Assembly: GCA_019828595.1 (NCBI GenBank)
Contig: JAHQRK010000026.1
Span: forward strand, 558,001 to 622,000
Reading direction: 5' to 3'
DNA from: Aphanomyces cochlioides
Taxonomy: Eukaryota; Oomycota; Saprolegniomycetes; Saprolegniales; Verrucalvaceae
Length of the DNA stretch: 64,000 nt
Shown one piece after another: positions 35,865 to 46,091 of the stretch (positions are counted from its first letter, which is position 1; every line of letters starts with the position of its first letter). The notes under the pieces are model-generated. The model was given only the letters and a program-made list of their open reading frames with translations. It searched no databases and was not told the DNA's origin. A program made the position numbers and the translations under genes.

Positions 35865-37711
35865 TCAAAAACTATGTTTCAATCGTTCATTTTCTTGACG
35901 AAGCTGTTGGTTTTCCAACACAAGTTGGTGCATTTCTTGCTTGAGATCACTCATTGCTTGCATGAACTCCATCTACACCATAGACAACTTTTGCATTTGA
36001 TGGAAAGCAAAAACATACCTGTTGGGCTTGATGCTGTCGAAGAATTTCCAAATGAACCATTTGGATCTCATCAGACAAACTTGTCTTGACATCGTGCAAC
36101 TCTCGACGTAGATCATCCCATTCCTACTTCCATTTGTCAAAGATTTGCATGCGAAACAAGACAAACTACTGAAGGAGACGCAATTCCAGTCGCAAGGGGG
36201 GACGGAGGCGTCGAGGTCGTCTGTGCAGGAGGTGGCAGAGGTGGTGGAACCAAATTAATCAATGATGTTTGCAACGGTGGCATAACAAACGACGATTTAG
36301 ATGATTCCGAATCGTACCGACGGCTCTACATGGTGAAGTTTTAGACCTTGTGCGGCGTCAGAGCGCTCTTACTGCAGGAACTTCTTGGCTGAATTGTATG
36401 AATTTCACTGTGGACTGTCCGACTTGGAAAATCGACAATGGGCTCGTTGCATTGCGCAAATCGTACAATAGAACATGCCCTATGTAATTTCTTCAGCTGA
36501 ATTGCCTTGGGATCAAAAAGAACAACCTGTCGATGTGCCCGTCGCGAGCACTTGACCATGTGGGTGCATTGACATGGCTGTGATCGGATGTGGCGACTCG
36601 AGGCAATTGATTTCCCTAGACAATTATCCATCGTTCTTTCCATACTTTGGCGACTTGATACATACTTCGATAAACCTACGTCTGTGAAAACTACACGTTT
36701 GTCCAGTCCACTCGTGGCCACCAAATGCTTGTGAATCGGTGAAAACACAACACGCGTGGCGGGGGCCCAGTGCTAAGACTCAGAAGCTGACAATCGAGTT
36801 TGCATCTAGACACTACCAGTCTTGATAAACTTGTCTGGAGCGACATGGTTGCCATATCCCACAAACGTAATGCACCGGAAGAATACACGCAACCGAGTTT
36901 GTTGCGAAGAAATGGATGCGGCGATGAAACAACGCTGTGAATTGCACTTGTCTACTACCACACGTCAGCCAAAATAAAGGGAAAAGTTCAAGGCCACAGA
37001 CATCTTCCAGTTCTTGACAAACACCAGCTGCACTTCCATGCTGCGCATGGTACAAATATAGATCACCACTACAGAAATCTGCGTCAAACGACAGCAAAAT
37101 GCATAAGACGTTGTACCTCTCACAGCCAGCAGCGATGTACTCATCCGACTGTCCGGCAAAACTCACGCTATGGACATTGCTATTGCAAGACGCAAATGAA
37201 TACTTGAGATTCTGTCGTTTGAGATCCCAAATCTAGAAAACGTTGCTTCATTGAAGCTCGATTGATATGTCGTACGCGCACTACACAGTCGACGCCGCCA
37301 CTGATCAAATACCTTGAACCAGAACTCAAGTGCAAGTCGTTGACACACTGCGAAAAACAACACAATTAGAGACGAGGGTACAGCAATATTCGTCGTACAC
37401 TTTTTTCTCCCACAGAACCCTCTGCAAGATTGCACACCGACGCGTTTTCCTGGCTCGCCATAGTGTTGATTGAGATCAAACCGTTTTCAAACGAGCTGAC
37501 CAAGATCCGATCTAAACACGAATATCAAGCTCAGTGATATACAAAACAACGAACTGTTGTGATTCCACACTGCGCACGTCGCTTCGGTTTCAGAGGAACT
37601 CGTAATCTTACGACCTTCGCGCAAGATGCCTCGATCAACCTCATACACGGTCACTGCAGTGCCACATGCCGCAGCGAGCAACATTTCGAATTGGGTTGAA
37701 GGGGTTAACAT
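35865..37711 (-). CDS. NEDD1-like WD40 protein (gamma-tubulin recruitment), many introns
   Basis: Minus-strand exons read from ATG at 37711 give WD repeats in NEDD1 order: LLAAACGTAVTVYEVD, then RILVSSFENGLISIN after a short intron, LHLSSGSRYLISGGVDCVV, IWDLKRQNLKYSFAS, EYIAAGC, SGDLYLYH, SSGALRLWDMATM. Next comes the diagnostic APATRVVFSPIHKHLVATSG with LDKRVVFTDV, then HPHGQVLATGTSTG, spliced to HVLLYDLRNATSPL. A Ser/Pro linker is followed by a C-terminal coiled coil (EWDDLRRELHDVKTSLSDEI; QENERLKHSF) ending at 35865. In other eukaryotes NEDD1 anchors gamma-tubulin rings through that C-terminal coil. Introns are about 40-70 bp. The join before the coiled-coil exon (around 36130-36180) could not be made in phase and may hold an undetected splice or a one-base error. 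Confidence 0.78.
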
Positions 37712-38564
37712 TTTCGGGGGGGGGGTTAGGGGTTTAAACAGTATAGGGGTTGAGGGGTTTCTAAAGTATTTTTGGTATGTCATCCTTTGTACAAGGCGAA
37801 GGGCGATTTCCAAGCTCATGAAGTATTGGCTGTTTTCCTCTTTAAAGATGGTTTGTACCAAAGAACGCTCAATATATGCTGTGAATGACAAGCCCCCGCT
37901 GTGATGGGCATGTCCCGACACTTAGTTTAGTTCACTTCTTCATATGAAGTACGGGGCTAGCCAAACTAGGCGACGAATATCCATCTTGTTGATTAACGAC
38001 TACTCTAACGTTAGACTTTAGTCGTTTTGAATACTAGATGTAGCACAACACAGACAGTTTTTTTGCGATCACTTGAGGCTATACGACAAATCTATTTGCA
38101 TTTCACGCTGCAAAATATCGTCGAATGTACCTGACTTTGGTCCTTGCCAACATGTGTCGTTGTTTTCCTTGAACACACCGGGATACATCCTCCAATCGAA
38201 ACATCACTCTTAAGTCTACGACTATATATCAAGACTATACAGCCCTCGTATTCCTCGTAGCAGGGCTACATCGTGAGCATCTTGTGCTGCTAATAGAAGC
38301 ATAGCGCAATAGTGATATCCATCGTTTCCAGTCTATTGTTAGCTGCCAAATGTGAAATCACTTCCTCTGTTACACCTCCAACACCCGACAGATTGCATGG
38401 ATTTCAATCAACATTTCATTGCCAGCCTCAGTTCTGGAATTAAAAACCCGACAAATTGAGACATGATATACCGGGTTTATCAAAGAAATACCGGGTGTTT
38501 GCCCGAAAATAGCTCGGATGCTGCTCAGTTTTAAATTTGCCACGTGTGGCCAGAGTGAACAAAC

Positions 38565-39980
38565 ATGGCGGAAGCGTTGCTCAACACGCTGCGGAAACTC
38601 GAGGCTAACAAAGCCTGCGCCAACTGCGACACTGTCGCCAAATTTGGCCACTCGAATGTGTGCGAAAAGTTCAAGACGTTTGTATGCAACCATTGCAAGA
38701 GCGCCCATCAAAGCTTTAGTCATCGCGTCAAGGTATGACCCGAAAAAGGACAGAAATTCGACGATGCATTCAGAGTGTAACCATGTCGAATTGGAGCCAA
38801 AGTGAGGTCGAAGCACTCAAAGAAGAAAATGGTGGCGGGAATGCAGTCGCTCGACGCACGTGGCTCGCGACGTGGCAAGATGGACGCTCGATGCGCAAAC
38901 CATCAGAAACGGACCATTTGGATGTCTTTAAAAAGTTCATCAATGCCGTATACAACGACAAGGCATACTATGGAGAATCTCGCTCAAGTGCACCTGCCTG
39001 TACGAACATAGTCACATCATCGTATCATTATGTATGTAGCTGCAGCACCTGCAACCGCACAAGCATACTCAACCAAAACAGCGCCATCCTCCGATTTGCT
39101 TGGATTTTCTCCAGCCCCTCAAGCGTTTGAAGCGAATTTCGATGCATTTTCGGCTCCTGTGAAGCCAGCGAATGCTTCGTCTTCCTCGTCGTTTGCTCAA
39201 TTCGATGCTTTTTCGGCCCCTGTCAACCCAGCGAGCACCTCGACAAATTCATCTTTTGCACAATTTGATGCATTTTCTGCCCCGGTCAAACCAGCGAACG
39301 CCTCGACTAATTCGTCGTTTGCACAGTTTGATGCATTTGCTCCTGCTCCAAAGTCCAACTCATCTGTGCATGACCATGAATGGTAAGCGACGAGGTGCCT
39401 TTCTCTTCTTCAACCATTTCTCTTGTTTAGGTCAGCATTCCAATCAGCTGGACCTACTCAATCGACCACCCCTGCTCAGTCGTCGTTTGATCCATTTGGT
39501 GTCACGTCGACTCCATCTTCGTCTTCGACATCGACGTCCTTCTCATTTGACCCATTTGCCCCTTCGAATCCTCCTCCACGACCAGCAAACATGGCCATGC
39601 CAACTCCAGTTATGCAACAGCAATTCTCGCAACAACAAATGTACTCCACACCTATGATGGGTATGCCAACCAACGGCGCCATGGCTCCTCCTTCTTATGG
39701 CATGAACAATCCTATGATGATGTCGGGCCAAGGGATGAATCCAATGAATCCAGGCGGCGCTAGCATGTATGGCAGCAATGGCGGCGGTGGAGCGAGCATT
39801 ACATCGCTTTTGGATCCAACACTGGTGTCGAACCCACATATCCAACGAATGAGCGGCAACGTCATCATGCCCAACAACAATAGCTACGGATACAATAACC
39901 AACCCCAGTATCAGCAGCAACAGCAGCAGCAGCGGGCCCCAGCAGGTCGAGATCCCTTTGCAGGATTAGCATTGAATTAA
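38565..39980 (+). CDS. ArfGAP-domain protein, AGD14/SMAP-like, four exons
   Basis: Exons are 38565-38732, 38774-38987, 39040-39382 and 39431-39980, separated by introns of 41, 52 and 48 bp; all joins keep phase. The N-terminus is an ArfGAP zinc finger, CANC and CNHC separated by 17 residues (about residues 18-41). It is followed by the conserved QSFSHRVK and, in exon 2, SVTMSNWSQSEVEAL and the NAVYNDKAYYG block. The finger lacks the usual arginine-finger spacing of canonical ArfGAPs, as in the plant AGD14 group. The rest is low complexity: four FDAFSAPVKPAN-type repeats, then FDPF motifs (possible clathrin/adaptor-binding DPF), Met/Asn/Gln-rich and a C-terminal DPFAGLALN. Likely role: vesicle traffic via Arf GTPases. 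Confidence 0.88.
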
Positions 39981-40072
39981 CAAACTTACGTCCGTTGTCA
40001 TGGACGAGTTGTTGTCGCCGTGTCGTCCAATTCTATACAACCCAAAAAATCATCCAGTGATATCGGCTTCCT

Positions 40073-40738
40073 TTACTTACGAGCAGTTTGAGGACGTCGC
40101 GGAGGTGGTTTTGGGAGAAACGTATTGATCAAATGAGACGACGCATTGCCGAACGCCGTGCGAAAGAGGCGATAAAAGAGAGACACGATTGGAATATTCT
40201 CGACCACCGTGTTGAGATCCCAATGATCCGTGTGTGCCATGACCTAGTCACCACTAAGCATTGATTTCAACCTTCTCGTACCTGCTGATCTTGCAATTCA
40301 ATCACGCTAAACATTCGAAACGTGATGCCCATGAAAGATGGAAATGGTTTGAAACGAAACGTGACTTTGCTAGACAAGACGATGCATTCACCGTCAGAGA
40401 AGCGAAAATACCTGTCAATCGTGAGAATCGACACTCCGGCCATGGATCCACGGATGAGTGTCGCATGCGATGTCGAGACAAATGACGGGATGACGCGGAA
40501 ATGCGCCGCGACCTTATCTCTTCCTTTGACTACATGAGGATGAGGATTAGATGTGCGAGCAACGGTCGTGTGATATCGTACCTTCGACCCATGGATCGGA
40601 GAACGTCGCATTCGGATGGTACAGCTCTTGAATGATCGCATCCGAGTCAGTTGTTCGGTCATACATCGATAAGATCTTGAGAGTAATCTGCTGCGCCATG
40701 CCCATCTCGGGCTTGGCGCTCTTACGCCGCGTCGCCAT
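40073..40738 (-). CDS. Small SnoaL/NTF2-like protein, three exons
   Basis: ATG is at 40738. Exons are 40738-40582, 40529-40282 and 40243-40073, with introns of 52 and 38 bp in phase, giving a 191-residue protein. The N-terminus ITLKILSMYDRTTDSDAIIQ, followed by LYHPNATFSDPWV, the middle VAAHFRVIPSFV, and the sheet-rich segment ending FSVIELQDQQ, fit the SnoaL-like/NTF2-like fold: a cone-shaped alpha+beta barrel often found in small enzymes or binding proteins. The last exon adds a helix-rich tail (TVVENIPIVSLFYRLFRTAF) and a basic Pro-rich end. The substrate cannot be told. The first intron is 52 bp and the second only 38 bp. Confidence 0.75.
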
Positions 40739-41073
40739 GGTCGTCAAAAACGAAAATGATCAAATTTGTCATCTACAAAGACGAGATATAATTGGATAAT
40801 AATAGAACTTTAATAGCTAATCAAATGCATAGTTGAACTTGATGAATCAATCAGATTCAATCCTGATTCGAGTATCAACCAATGCAAAATCACAGAACGT
40901 GGGGGAGCAGGGGTTTCTCACAGAGGCGAAGTCCAGAAGTGTTGGAAGCTCCTTTAGCAAGCTATGTATTCAAAGATGGTAAAGTTTTAAAATATTACTC
41001 TCTTGGTTTTGCTTCTATCTGTCATAACCCTTGCCGTCAATGAGACGCCCAACTGCCAAAAAGTTAGTGTGTG

Positions 41074-41153
41074 CAAATTACATTTAATAAGCATTTTTAA
41101 ATGCTTATTAAATGTAATTTGGATTATTTTTAGTTTTTAAAAACTAAAAATAA
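41074..41153. repeat. Two adjacent AT-rich palindromes beside the Harbinger element
   Basis: Arms of 23 bp at 41074-41096 and 41099-41121 are perfect complements with a 2 nt loop. Directly after, 41124-41153 is a perfect 15+15 bp palindrome with no loop. It ends in the TAA target duplication of the transposon that starts at 41154. Confidence 0.92.
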
Positions 41154-41414
41154 GGGCGCCTCTGGATGCCCTTAAAAATGGCATAAATATCCCGAAATCG
41201 TCAGAAAAGATTGAAAATAAACAAAAAATTGAAAACGTAAAAAAATAGAGTCTGGATGCACCAAAGTCCTAAAAAAATATTGGACTATTTTCTTGAAAAT
41301 GACCATAATTTATGCCAAAAAAATATTCATCAAATCGGAGAATTTTTTTGACATTTCTGTCTGTCGTGTCCATTTCTCGATTCTCACTCTTCAATTCTTC
41401 GCAAGGCCGCATCG

Positions 41415-42311
41415 ATGGGACTCTGGAGCGATGATCTCGACCTGACGTGGTTGAAAGAAATGGTTCACCAAACTGTCGTCCTCGGAAAGCGAGCAAATAG
41501 CAGCTACAAGAAGGAAGCTTGGGTGGCGACTCTCGCAAAGCTCAACAGTACCCACAGCCTTGACATCAACATGCAGCAACTCAAGTAGGGGCATGATGCG
41601 GTCAAGCGGATGTATGCCGTTTTGGTCAAGATTGTCAACTCCAGCGATATGGGGTGGGAAAGCTCTCGATCGAGAGTTCAGTGTCACGCTACAACTTGGG
41701 AATCGTTTCTCGACGGAAAACCGAAGTCGTGGGGTCTGTGGAAGAACAAACGATTTCCTCAGTTTGAATTCTGCGAGTCTCTATTTGGTGGAACGCTGGC
41801 AACAAGAAATTTTGTCGTGTCGTCCTTGAACCCCATGAGGGATCAATCTCATGATACTGATGATATTGACTCCGAGGCTCACATCGACGACGTCTCACAA
41901 CAATCGAACCAAGAGGACGAAACTGGAAGCATACAAAACGAAGATGCTTTTGATCCAGACGATTGCAAGAGAGACGCGAGGACCAACAATGACCGAAGGG
42001 AAAGAAAGCGACGACGTTCAACCATGGCATCCCAAATGTCAAGTGATTTCAAGGCTATTTCGGAGGCTGCATCCAAGGAGTTGGAAATTATCGCCCAGGC
42101 GCTGCAGCCGGCTTCAAGCGAAGATAAATTGTCCACATCTGCCAAAGCAGTTCGAGTACTTCAAGAAGAAATGGAATATCTTTTGGAGATCGATGATTTG
42201 GTTGAGGCGTTTGAAGTTATGGAGAATCCAACGCGAGCGTCGATGTTTCTGCATATGCACGGATGGTTGGCGCGCCAAATCGAGAAGATGCGAAGTGCAA
42301 ACTCATCATAA
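41415..42311 (+). pseudogene. Harbinger Myb/SANT-like protein with in-frame amber stop
   Basis: From ATG at 41415 the frame reads WSDDLDLTWLKEMVHQTVVL, a Myb/SANT-like DNA-binding start, to DINMQQLK and then TAG at 41586-41588. The same frame continues HDAVKRMYAVLVKIVNSSDM, WESFLDGKPKSWGLWKNKRF, then an acidic, Lys/Arg-rich region and a helical C-terminus (LLEIDDLVEAFEVMENPTRA) to the stop at 42309-42311. Without the stop it would be 298 residues. Known of the family: this protein helps the transposase enter the nucleus and bind DNA. A fragment starting at Met 41610 lacks the Myb helices. Confidence 0.78.
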
Positions 42312-42330
42312 GTACTTCAGTGAATTCCAG

Positions 42331-43533
42331 TTATACCCGTCGACGTCTTTGAAGTGTTGCTTGGTATTGGGTCCAAATCGCGTTTGCAATACCATCTCGC
42401 CACGTTTTAGCTTCGTCATTGTCCAGATCAGAGGGTAAATCCGTGTCATTTGACACATGCATGGCTGCATCTTGTTCTTCAAGGTAATCATCGGCTTCGG
42501 TCTCAAACCTGTCGTTTTCAATTGACCGCATGCGCACAAAGTTGAGGATTGTGCACAATGCCAAGACGACGTCGACTTGAAAGGTAAAATTGTAGCGAAT
42601 GCCATGAAAAAGGATTGGAAAGCGCATTTTCAATATGCCAAAGATTTTCTCGATACAATTCCGAAGTTGAGCGTGACGCAAGTTGAACAATTCTTCCTTT
42701 GTTCGTGGCTTCAAGCGACCTTTGCCATACTCCTTCAAGCGATACCGCGTTCCGCGATATGGCGTCAACGACTTCATCGTCAATGCAAATCCAGCGTCCA
42801 TAATATCGAATTGAGTGCTTGAAATCGTCAGGCCTTTGTTTAAAGCATCTGCATACAGCTTGCCATCCGCAGCAGTGCCTTCCCATCCAGCAAGAATGTA
42901 CGTGAACATCATGTTGAAATCGCAGGCAGCCAAAACATTCATTGTGATACCTTTCCGACCATGGAAAGGTGCAGCGCAATCTGACGGTACCCACACTGGA
43001 ATGTGAGTTCCGTCGATGGCCATGCGGCAGTTCGCAAAGAAGGGATAAAACTTCGTATTTGTTGCAATTTGAGAGGGGGTAGGAGCATTGCTTGGAGGAA
43101 GTCGGATATATATTGGTGTAATACGGAGAATCGATGCCACAACGAGACGAAGATGTCTTGTAATCGTTTCACCGGAATGTTGAAATCTCTGCTGCATGTT
43201 GACGCTGGAGGCTTTGTGGCCTGCAAAATAGAGGAAGATGCACAGTTGTTCTACCGGTCGGACGCCCTTTGAGCCGAGTAAACCACCGTTTTGAGCAAGC
43301 TCGTAGACCAGAGCGTGGAATGTACTACGGGGCATTCGGAAGTTTTCAACGAAGGCATCTTCATTTCCTTGTAGCATTTCATCCACCCACATGGCACCTG
43401 TCAAGATCGACACCCGCTTTGGTGATTTGAGCATGTACGCTGAGTAATGATAACATAAGTACGTCATCAGTGCTGCGCGTCGAAGCTTGGCAAAACGGTG
43501 GCGAAGATAGAGGAGAAGGAGTTTGTTCTTCAT
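42331..43533 (-). CDS. PIF/Harbinger DDE transposase, intact, 400 aa
   Basis: ATG is at 43533 and the stop ends at 42331, with no frame break. The DDE_Tnp_4/plant transposase signature is clear: MAIDGTHIPVWVP (Asp174), NVLAACDFNMMFTYILAGWE, then GTAADGKLY (Asp223) and IMDAGFAL (Asp246) as candidates for the second acid. RHAQLRNCIEKIFGILKMRF carries the third catalytic residue, Glu295. The N-terminal half has a helix-turn-helix-like part (VEQLCIFLYFAGH..TITRHLRLVV). The C-terminus is acidic then basic. It cuts element ends and inserts at TWA sites. It lies 20 bp from the convergent Myb gene. Confidence 0.93.
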   Translation of the reverse strand: MKNKLLLLYLRHRFAKLRRAALMTYLCYHYSAYMLKSPKRVSILTGAMWVDEMLQGNEDAFVENFRMPRSTFHALVYELAQNGGLLGSKGVRPVEQLCIFLYFAGHKASSVNMQQRFQHSGETITRHLRLVVASILRITPIYIRLPPSNAPTPSQIATNTKFYPFFANCRMAIDGTHIPVWVPSDCAAPFHGRKGITMNVLAACDFNMMFTYILAGWEGTAADGKLYADALNKGLTISSTQFDIMDAGFALTMKSLTPYRGTRYRLKEYGKGRLKPRTKEELFNLRHAQLRNCIEKIFGILKMRFPILFHGIRYNFTFQVDVVLALCTILNFVRMRSIENDRFETEADDYLEEQDAAMHVSNDTDLPSDLDNDEAKTWRDGIANAIWTQYQATLQRRRRV

Positions 43534-43717
43534 TGTTCAAGAATGAAATGGCGCGCAAATTTGCAAGCGCAGAGAATATAATTATGGCATCCAGATGATC
43601 AAGAGTGATTGTTTTGACCTAAAATTTTTATTGGAGTTTTGATTTTGGGAAAAAATGTATCCTGCGAAATCAAATATTATTTATAGAAATATAAAGTGGC
43701 ATCCAGAAGCGCCCTAA

Positions 43718-44057
43718 TCCATACTCACTCAAGGATATCAACAAGTTCAGCGTGCTCCATATTCATTTCGATCTTCAAAGTACACTTACAGTTGAGCTAG
43801 AAGGGTAGATAATGGAGCCCGAGAATGGAGAATTATGAGAATGGTGTTTGAATTCTCGTACTCATGTCGAAATTTGAAATGCTTTTAAAATTCATACGCA
43901 ATCCGAACAACAGCAATACCCTTGCTTTAACGACATTTCAGCGTCAAATCTTTTATTCTTCGATGTAATGTCACAAGAACATATGCTATTAAAGTCATTA
44001 AACTCAGGGAGTGCTCCACAGAAATGTTTTCGAGTATAAATTTGCCAACGAGTTGAC
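43718..44057. promoter_or_regulatory. Spacer/promoter region of the methylsterol oxidase gene
   Basis: These 340 bp lie between the transposon's TAA duplication and the ATG at 44058. No distinct motif can be assigned beyond AT-rich stretches. The transposon thus sits within about 340 bp of the gene start and could affect its expression. Confidence 0.4.
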
Positions 44058-44964
44058 ATGTCAACTGCAGATCCGTGGAGCTCGATCTGGCTGGCGTGGA
44101 CGTCTGGCCTGTCGACGTTTGACGTGGCTTTCTCACTCACTGCGGCCATTTCATCAGTAGCTCTCTTTGGTGCCTCGTTTGTCTACTTTGTCGTGGACTG
44201 CTCGCCATCCTTGCATCGATACAAGCTGCAACCGACAAAGGTTCCAACATTGGCGTTCTACATCAAGTGCTTGAAGCTTTCACTTGCAAACCAAGTGATT
44301 CTCCACGCCCCTGTGCTCGCTGCTATTGTTTATTTCTACGGTGACGAATTGAGTACGTTTCGAGTCTCTATCCCCTTGCCTTCCGTTTGGCAAGTTGTCC
44401 TTGAATGCCTTGGGTTTGCACTCTGCGAAGACTTTCTCTTCTACTGGATTCACCGCTTCTTGCACTGGAAAGCAATTTACAAGTATGTCCACAAAGGTAA
44501 ACGCTCTTTCTATCGAGCAACAGGTCTGACAGGTGATTTTCGTAGTCCATCATGAATTCACTGCACCATTTGGGCTCACTGCGGTGTATACGCACCCCGC
44601 AGAAGAATTCTTGACGATGATGGCGACTCTGTCTGGTCCGCTACTGTTTGGCTCGCACATCCTCAGTCTCTGGACTTGGCTATGTCTCCGCCTCGTGGAA
44701 ACTGTGGATTCGCACTCGGGCTACGAGTTCCCGTTCACTCTGAGTCGGTATATTCCACTCGTGAGTGGTCCAGCCAGACACGACTTGCACCATGAAAAGT
44801 ACGATTGCAACTATGGCTCAATATTTCCCTTTTGGGACTGGATTTGCGGTACGAGTGCGTCGAGTCAACCGGCCAAACAAAGGAATACAGCGACGAAGTG
44901 GTCATTCAGACCTCTGGAGGTTTGGAAGTCCTGGAAGATGTCGACCAAGTGGCTTCAATCGTGA
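44058..44964 (+). CDS. C-4 methylsterol oxidase (sterol desaturase family), two exons
   Basis: Exon 1 is 44058-44496; a 49 bp intron (GTAAAC..GTAG) follows; exon 2 is 44546-44964, joined in phase as HKVHHEF. The protein (about 285 residues) has membrane helices near residues 22-45 and 75-95. It carries the three histidine boxes of the fatty acid hydroxylase/sterol desaturase family: HRFLH, HHEFTAP and HDLHH (ARHDLHHEKYDCNYG). These bind the two irons that oxidise the C-4 methyl groups of sterols at the ER. The C-terminus past WDWICGT is unusual and could be altered by a further splice (GTACGAGT at 44849). The gene lies 3.4 kb upstream of the oxidosqualene cyclase on the same strand, fitting one pathway. 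Confidence 0.87.
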
Positions 44965-45468
44965 AAAAAACCCCGAAGACTTCGCTCCGAGCGTGTAAAT
45001 ATGTGTGCATCTGTCTTAATTCGGCAACGTCTCCTTGTACAAACGTCATTTTGTCCGTTTTCTTGCTGCGAGCGCACATATCTTGCTTTGGACGCTCGAT
45101 GGTCAATCGAATCGTTTATTGTGGGTTGGAAAACAACACCGATTATCTCGAGGAGAATTACGGCCCGTCGTTCACACTCCCAATTTGTCGTCAGGAGACG
45201 CTCAAGCTAGCAAAAGATAGAGTGATGGGTGCTCTTTTTGTCGTGATACTTGTGCTGCAGCTGTGTAATCCAAGCATTCAACCGCTTGCCCACATAGACT
45301 GGAGATATCCATCGCTTGCTGTCGTCGTCAACTTGCATCCAAATCCACGATTTTGATATTCTGCAACCTGATTGGCTGAATATCAACCAATGAAATGCCA
45401 TGAAAATCAAATAGTCACATTTGATTGGATAGAAATCAGCCAATCGAGAACGACCAATAAGAATTGAG
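44965..45468. promoter_or_regulatory. Spacer with clustered CCAAT-type boxes
   Basis: Between 45365 and 45460, just upstream of the next ATG (45469), ATTGG/CCAAT words occur about six times in both orientations (GATTGGCTGAATATCAACCA and similar). CCAAT clusters near a start suggest NF-Y-type control, though the same words also occur in repeats elsewhere in the window. Nothing else is recognised. Confidence 0.45.
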
Positions 45469-45903
45469 ATGAATATGATGCGGAATGGCGTCCGATGGCT
45501 GAGTGTCGGGAAGCGGCGCAAGTCGCTGCTGGACCCACCCGCGGAGCGCCAAGCCAAGCTAAGTACACTGAATTGTCCAAAAGATGCTATTTCTCATGGC
45601 TCCATTGTAGTTTGTGCGAAATGCGAACACGATTTGGCATCGACAAACGATCTTTACGTGCTCCACTGGTTTGTGTCTGGCCAACTATTCACGTCCTCAA
45701 TTGTTCTGGATAGGCAACGAGGCACCCACGTCGCGAGCTTTCAGAACGCCGTGCTGGAAAACCTCAAATCAACGACACACGTCTTTCCCGAACCGTGGAA
45801 ACATGCGAGTTTGCAATGCACCAAGTGTGATTCCAGAGTTGCGACGCGCGCTACAGTCCGTGGGTTCGTCATACAAGCTAAGAAATCCATAGTTGATGCA
45901 TGA
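45469..45903 (+). CDS. Small protein with two CxxC pairs, possibly first exon of a longer gene
   Basis: Opens with ATG at 45469; 144 residues to the first stop. The first 20 residues (MNMMRNGVRWLSVGKRRKSL) are basic and hydroxylated without acids, like a mitochondrial presequence. Two CxxC pairs (CAKC near residue 48, CTKC near 121) with VFPEPW before the second recall zinc folds such as Yippee/CULT/Mis18, but the match is not firm. An AG acceptor at about 45913 followed by an open frame (VSISGVPSDVLRFTSYDAIH) suggests a further exon to about 46040. Whether that belongs here or to the RAP gene downstream is unresolved. Confidence 0.5.
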   Translation: MNMMRNGVRWLSVGKRRKSLLDPPAERQAKLSTLNCPKDAISHGSIVVCAKCEHDLASTNDLYVLHWFVSGQLFTSSIVLDRQRGTHVASFQNAVLENLKSTTHVFPEPWKHASLQCTKCDSRVATRATVRGFVIQAKKSIVDA

Positions 45904-46091
45904 TATGTAGTCAGGAAGCGACACTCTTCTCAGCGAAGCAAGTCGCGTTGAAATTACCGCTGGAATCGAGTCCGATCGTGTCGATTTCAGGCGTTCCATC
46001 CGATGTGCTTCGCTTTACTTCGTACGATGCCATCCACTGATTCAACCAAGTCGTTCTTTGCTCGTTTAGGTGGTCCGAGCTCGTCGCTCAG

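Larger units (their letters stand above)
41154..43714. mobile_element. PIF/Harbinger DNA transposon, complete, 2561 bp
   Basis: The terminal inverted repeats are GGGCGCcTCTGGATGCC (41154-41170) and its complement at 43698-43714, with one mismatch. Both sides are flanked by TAA (41151-41153 and 43715-43717), the 3 bp target duplication typical of PIF/Harbinger. The element carries the two genes expected of the superfamily, a Myb-like protein (plus strand) and a DDE transposase (minus strand), convergent. The word CTGGATGC is repeated near both ends (about 41250 and 43585), possibly as subterminal transposase-binding sites. Confidence 0.95.

Noticed and set aside
36490..36540. Frameshift killing the NEDD1-like gene
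   Set aside because: A GTTGTT..CATAG intron removes the apparent shift and joins TSTG to HVLLYDLR in phase.
42577..43272. Plus-strand frames over the transposase
   Set aside because: Shadows of the 400-codon minus-strand transposase, with no family likeness.
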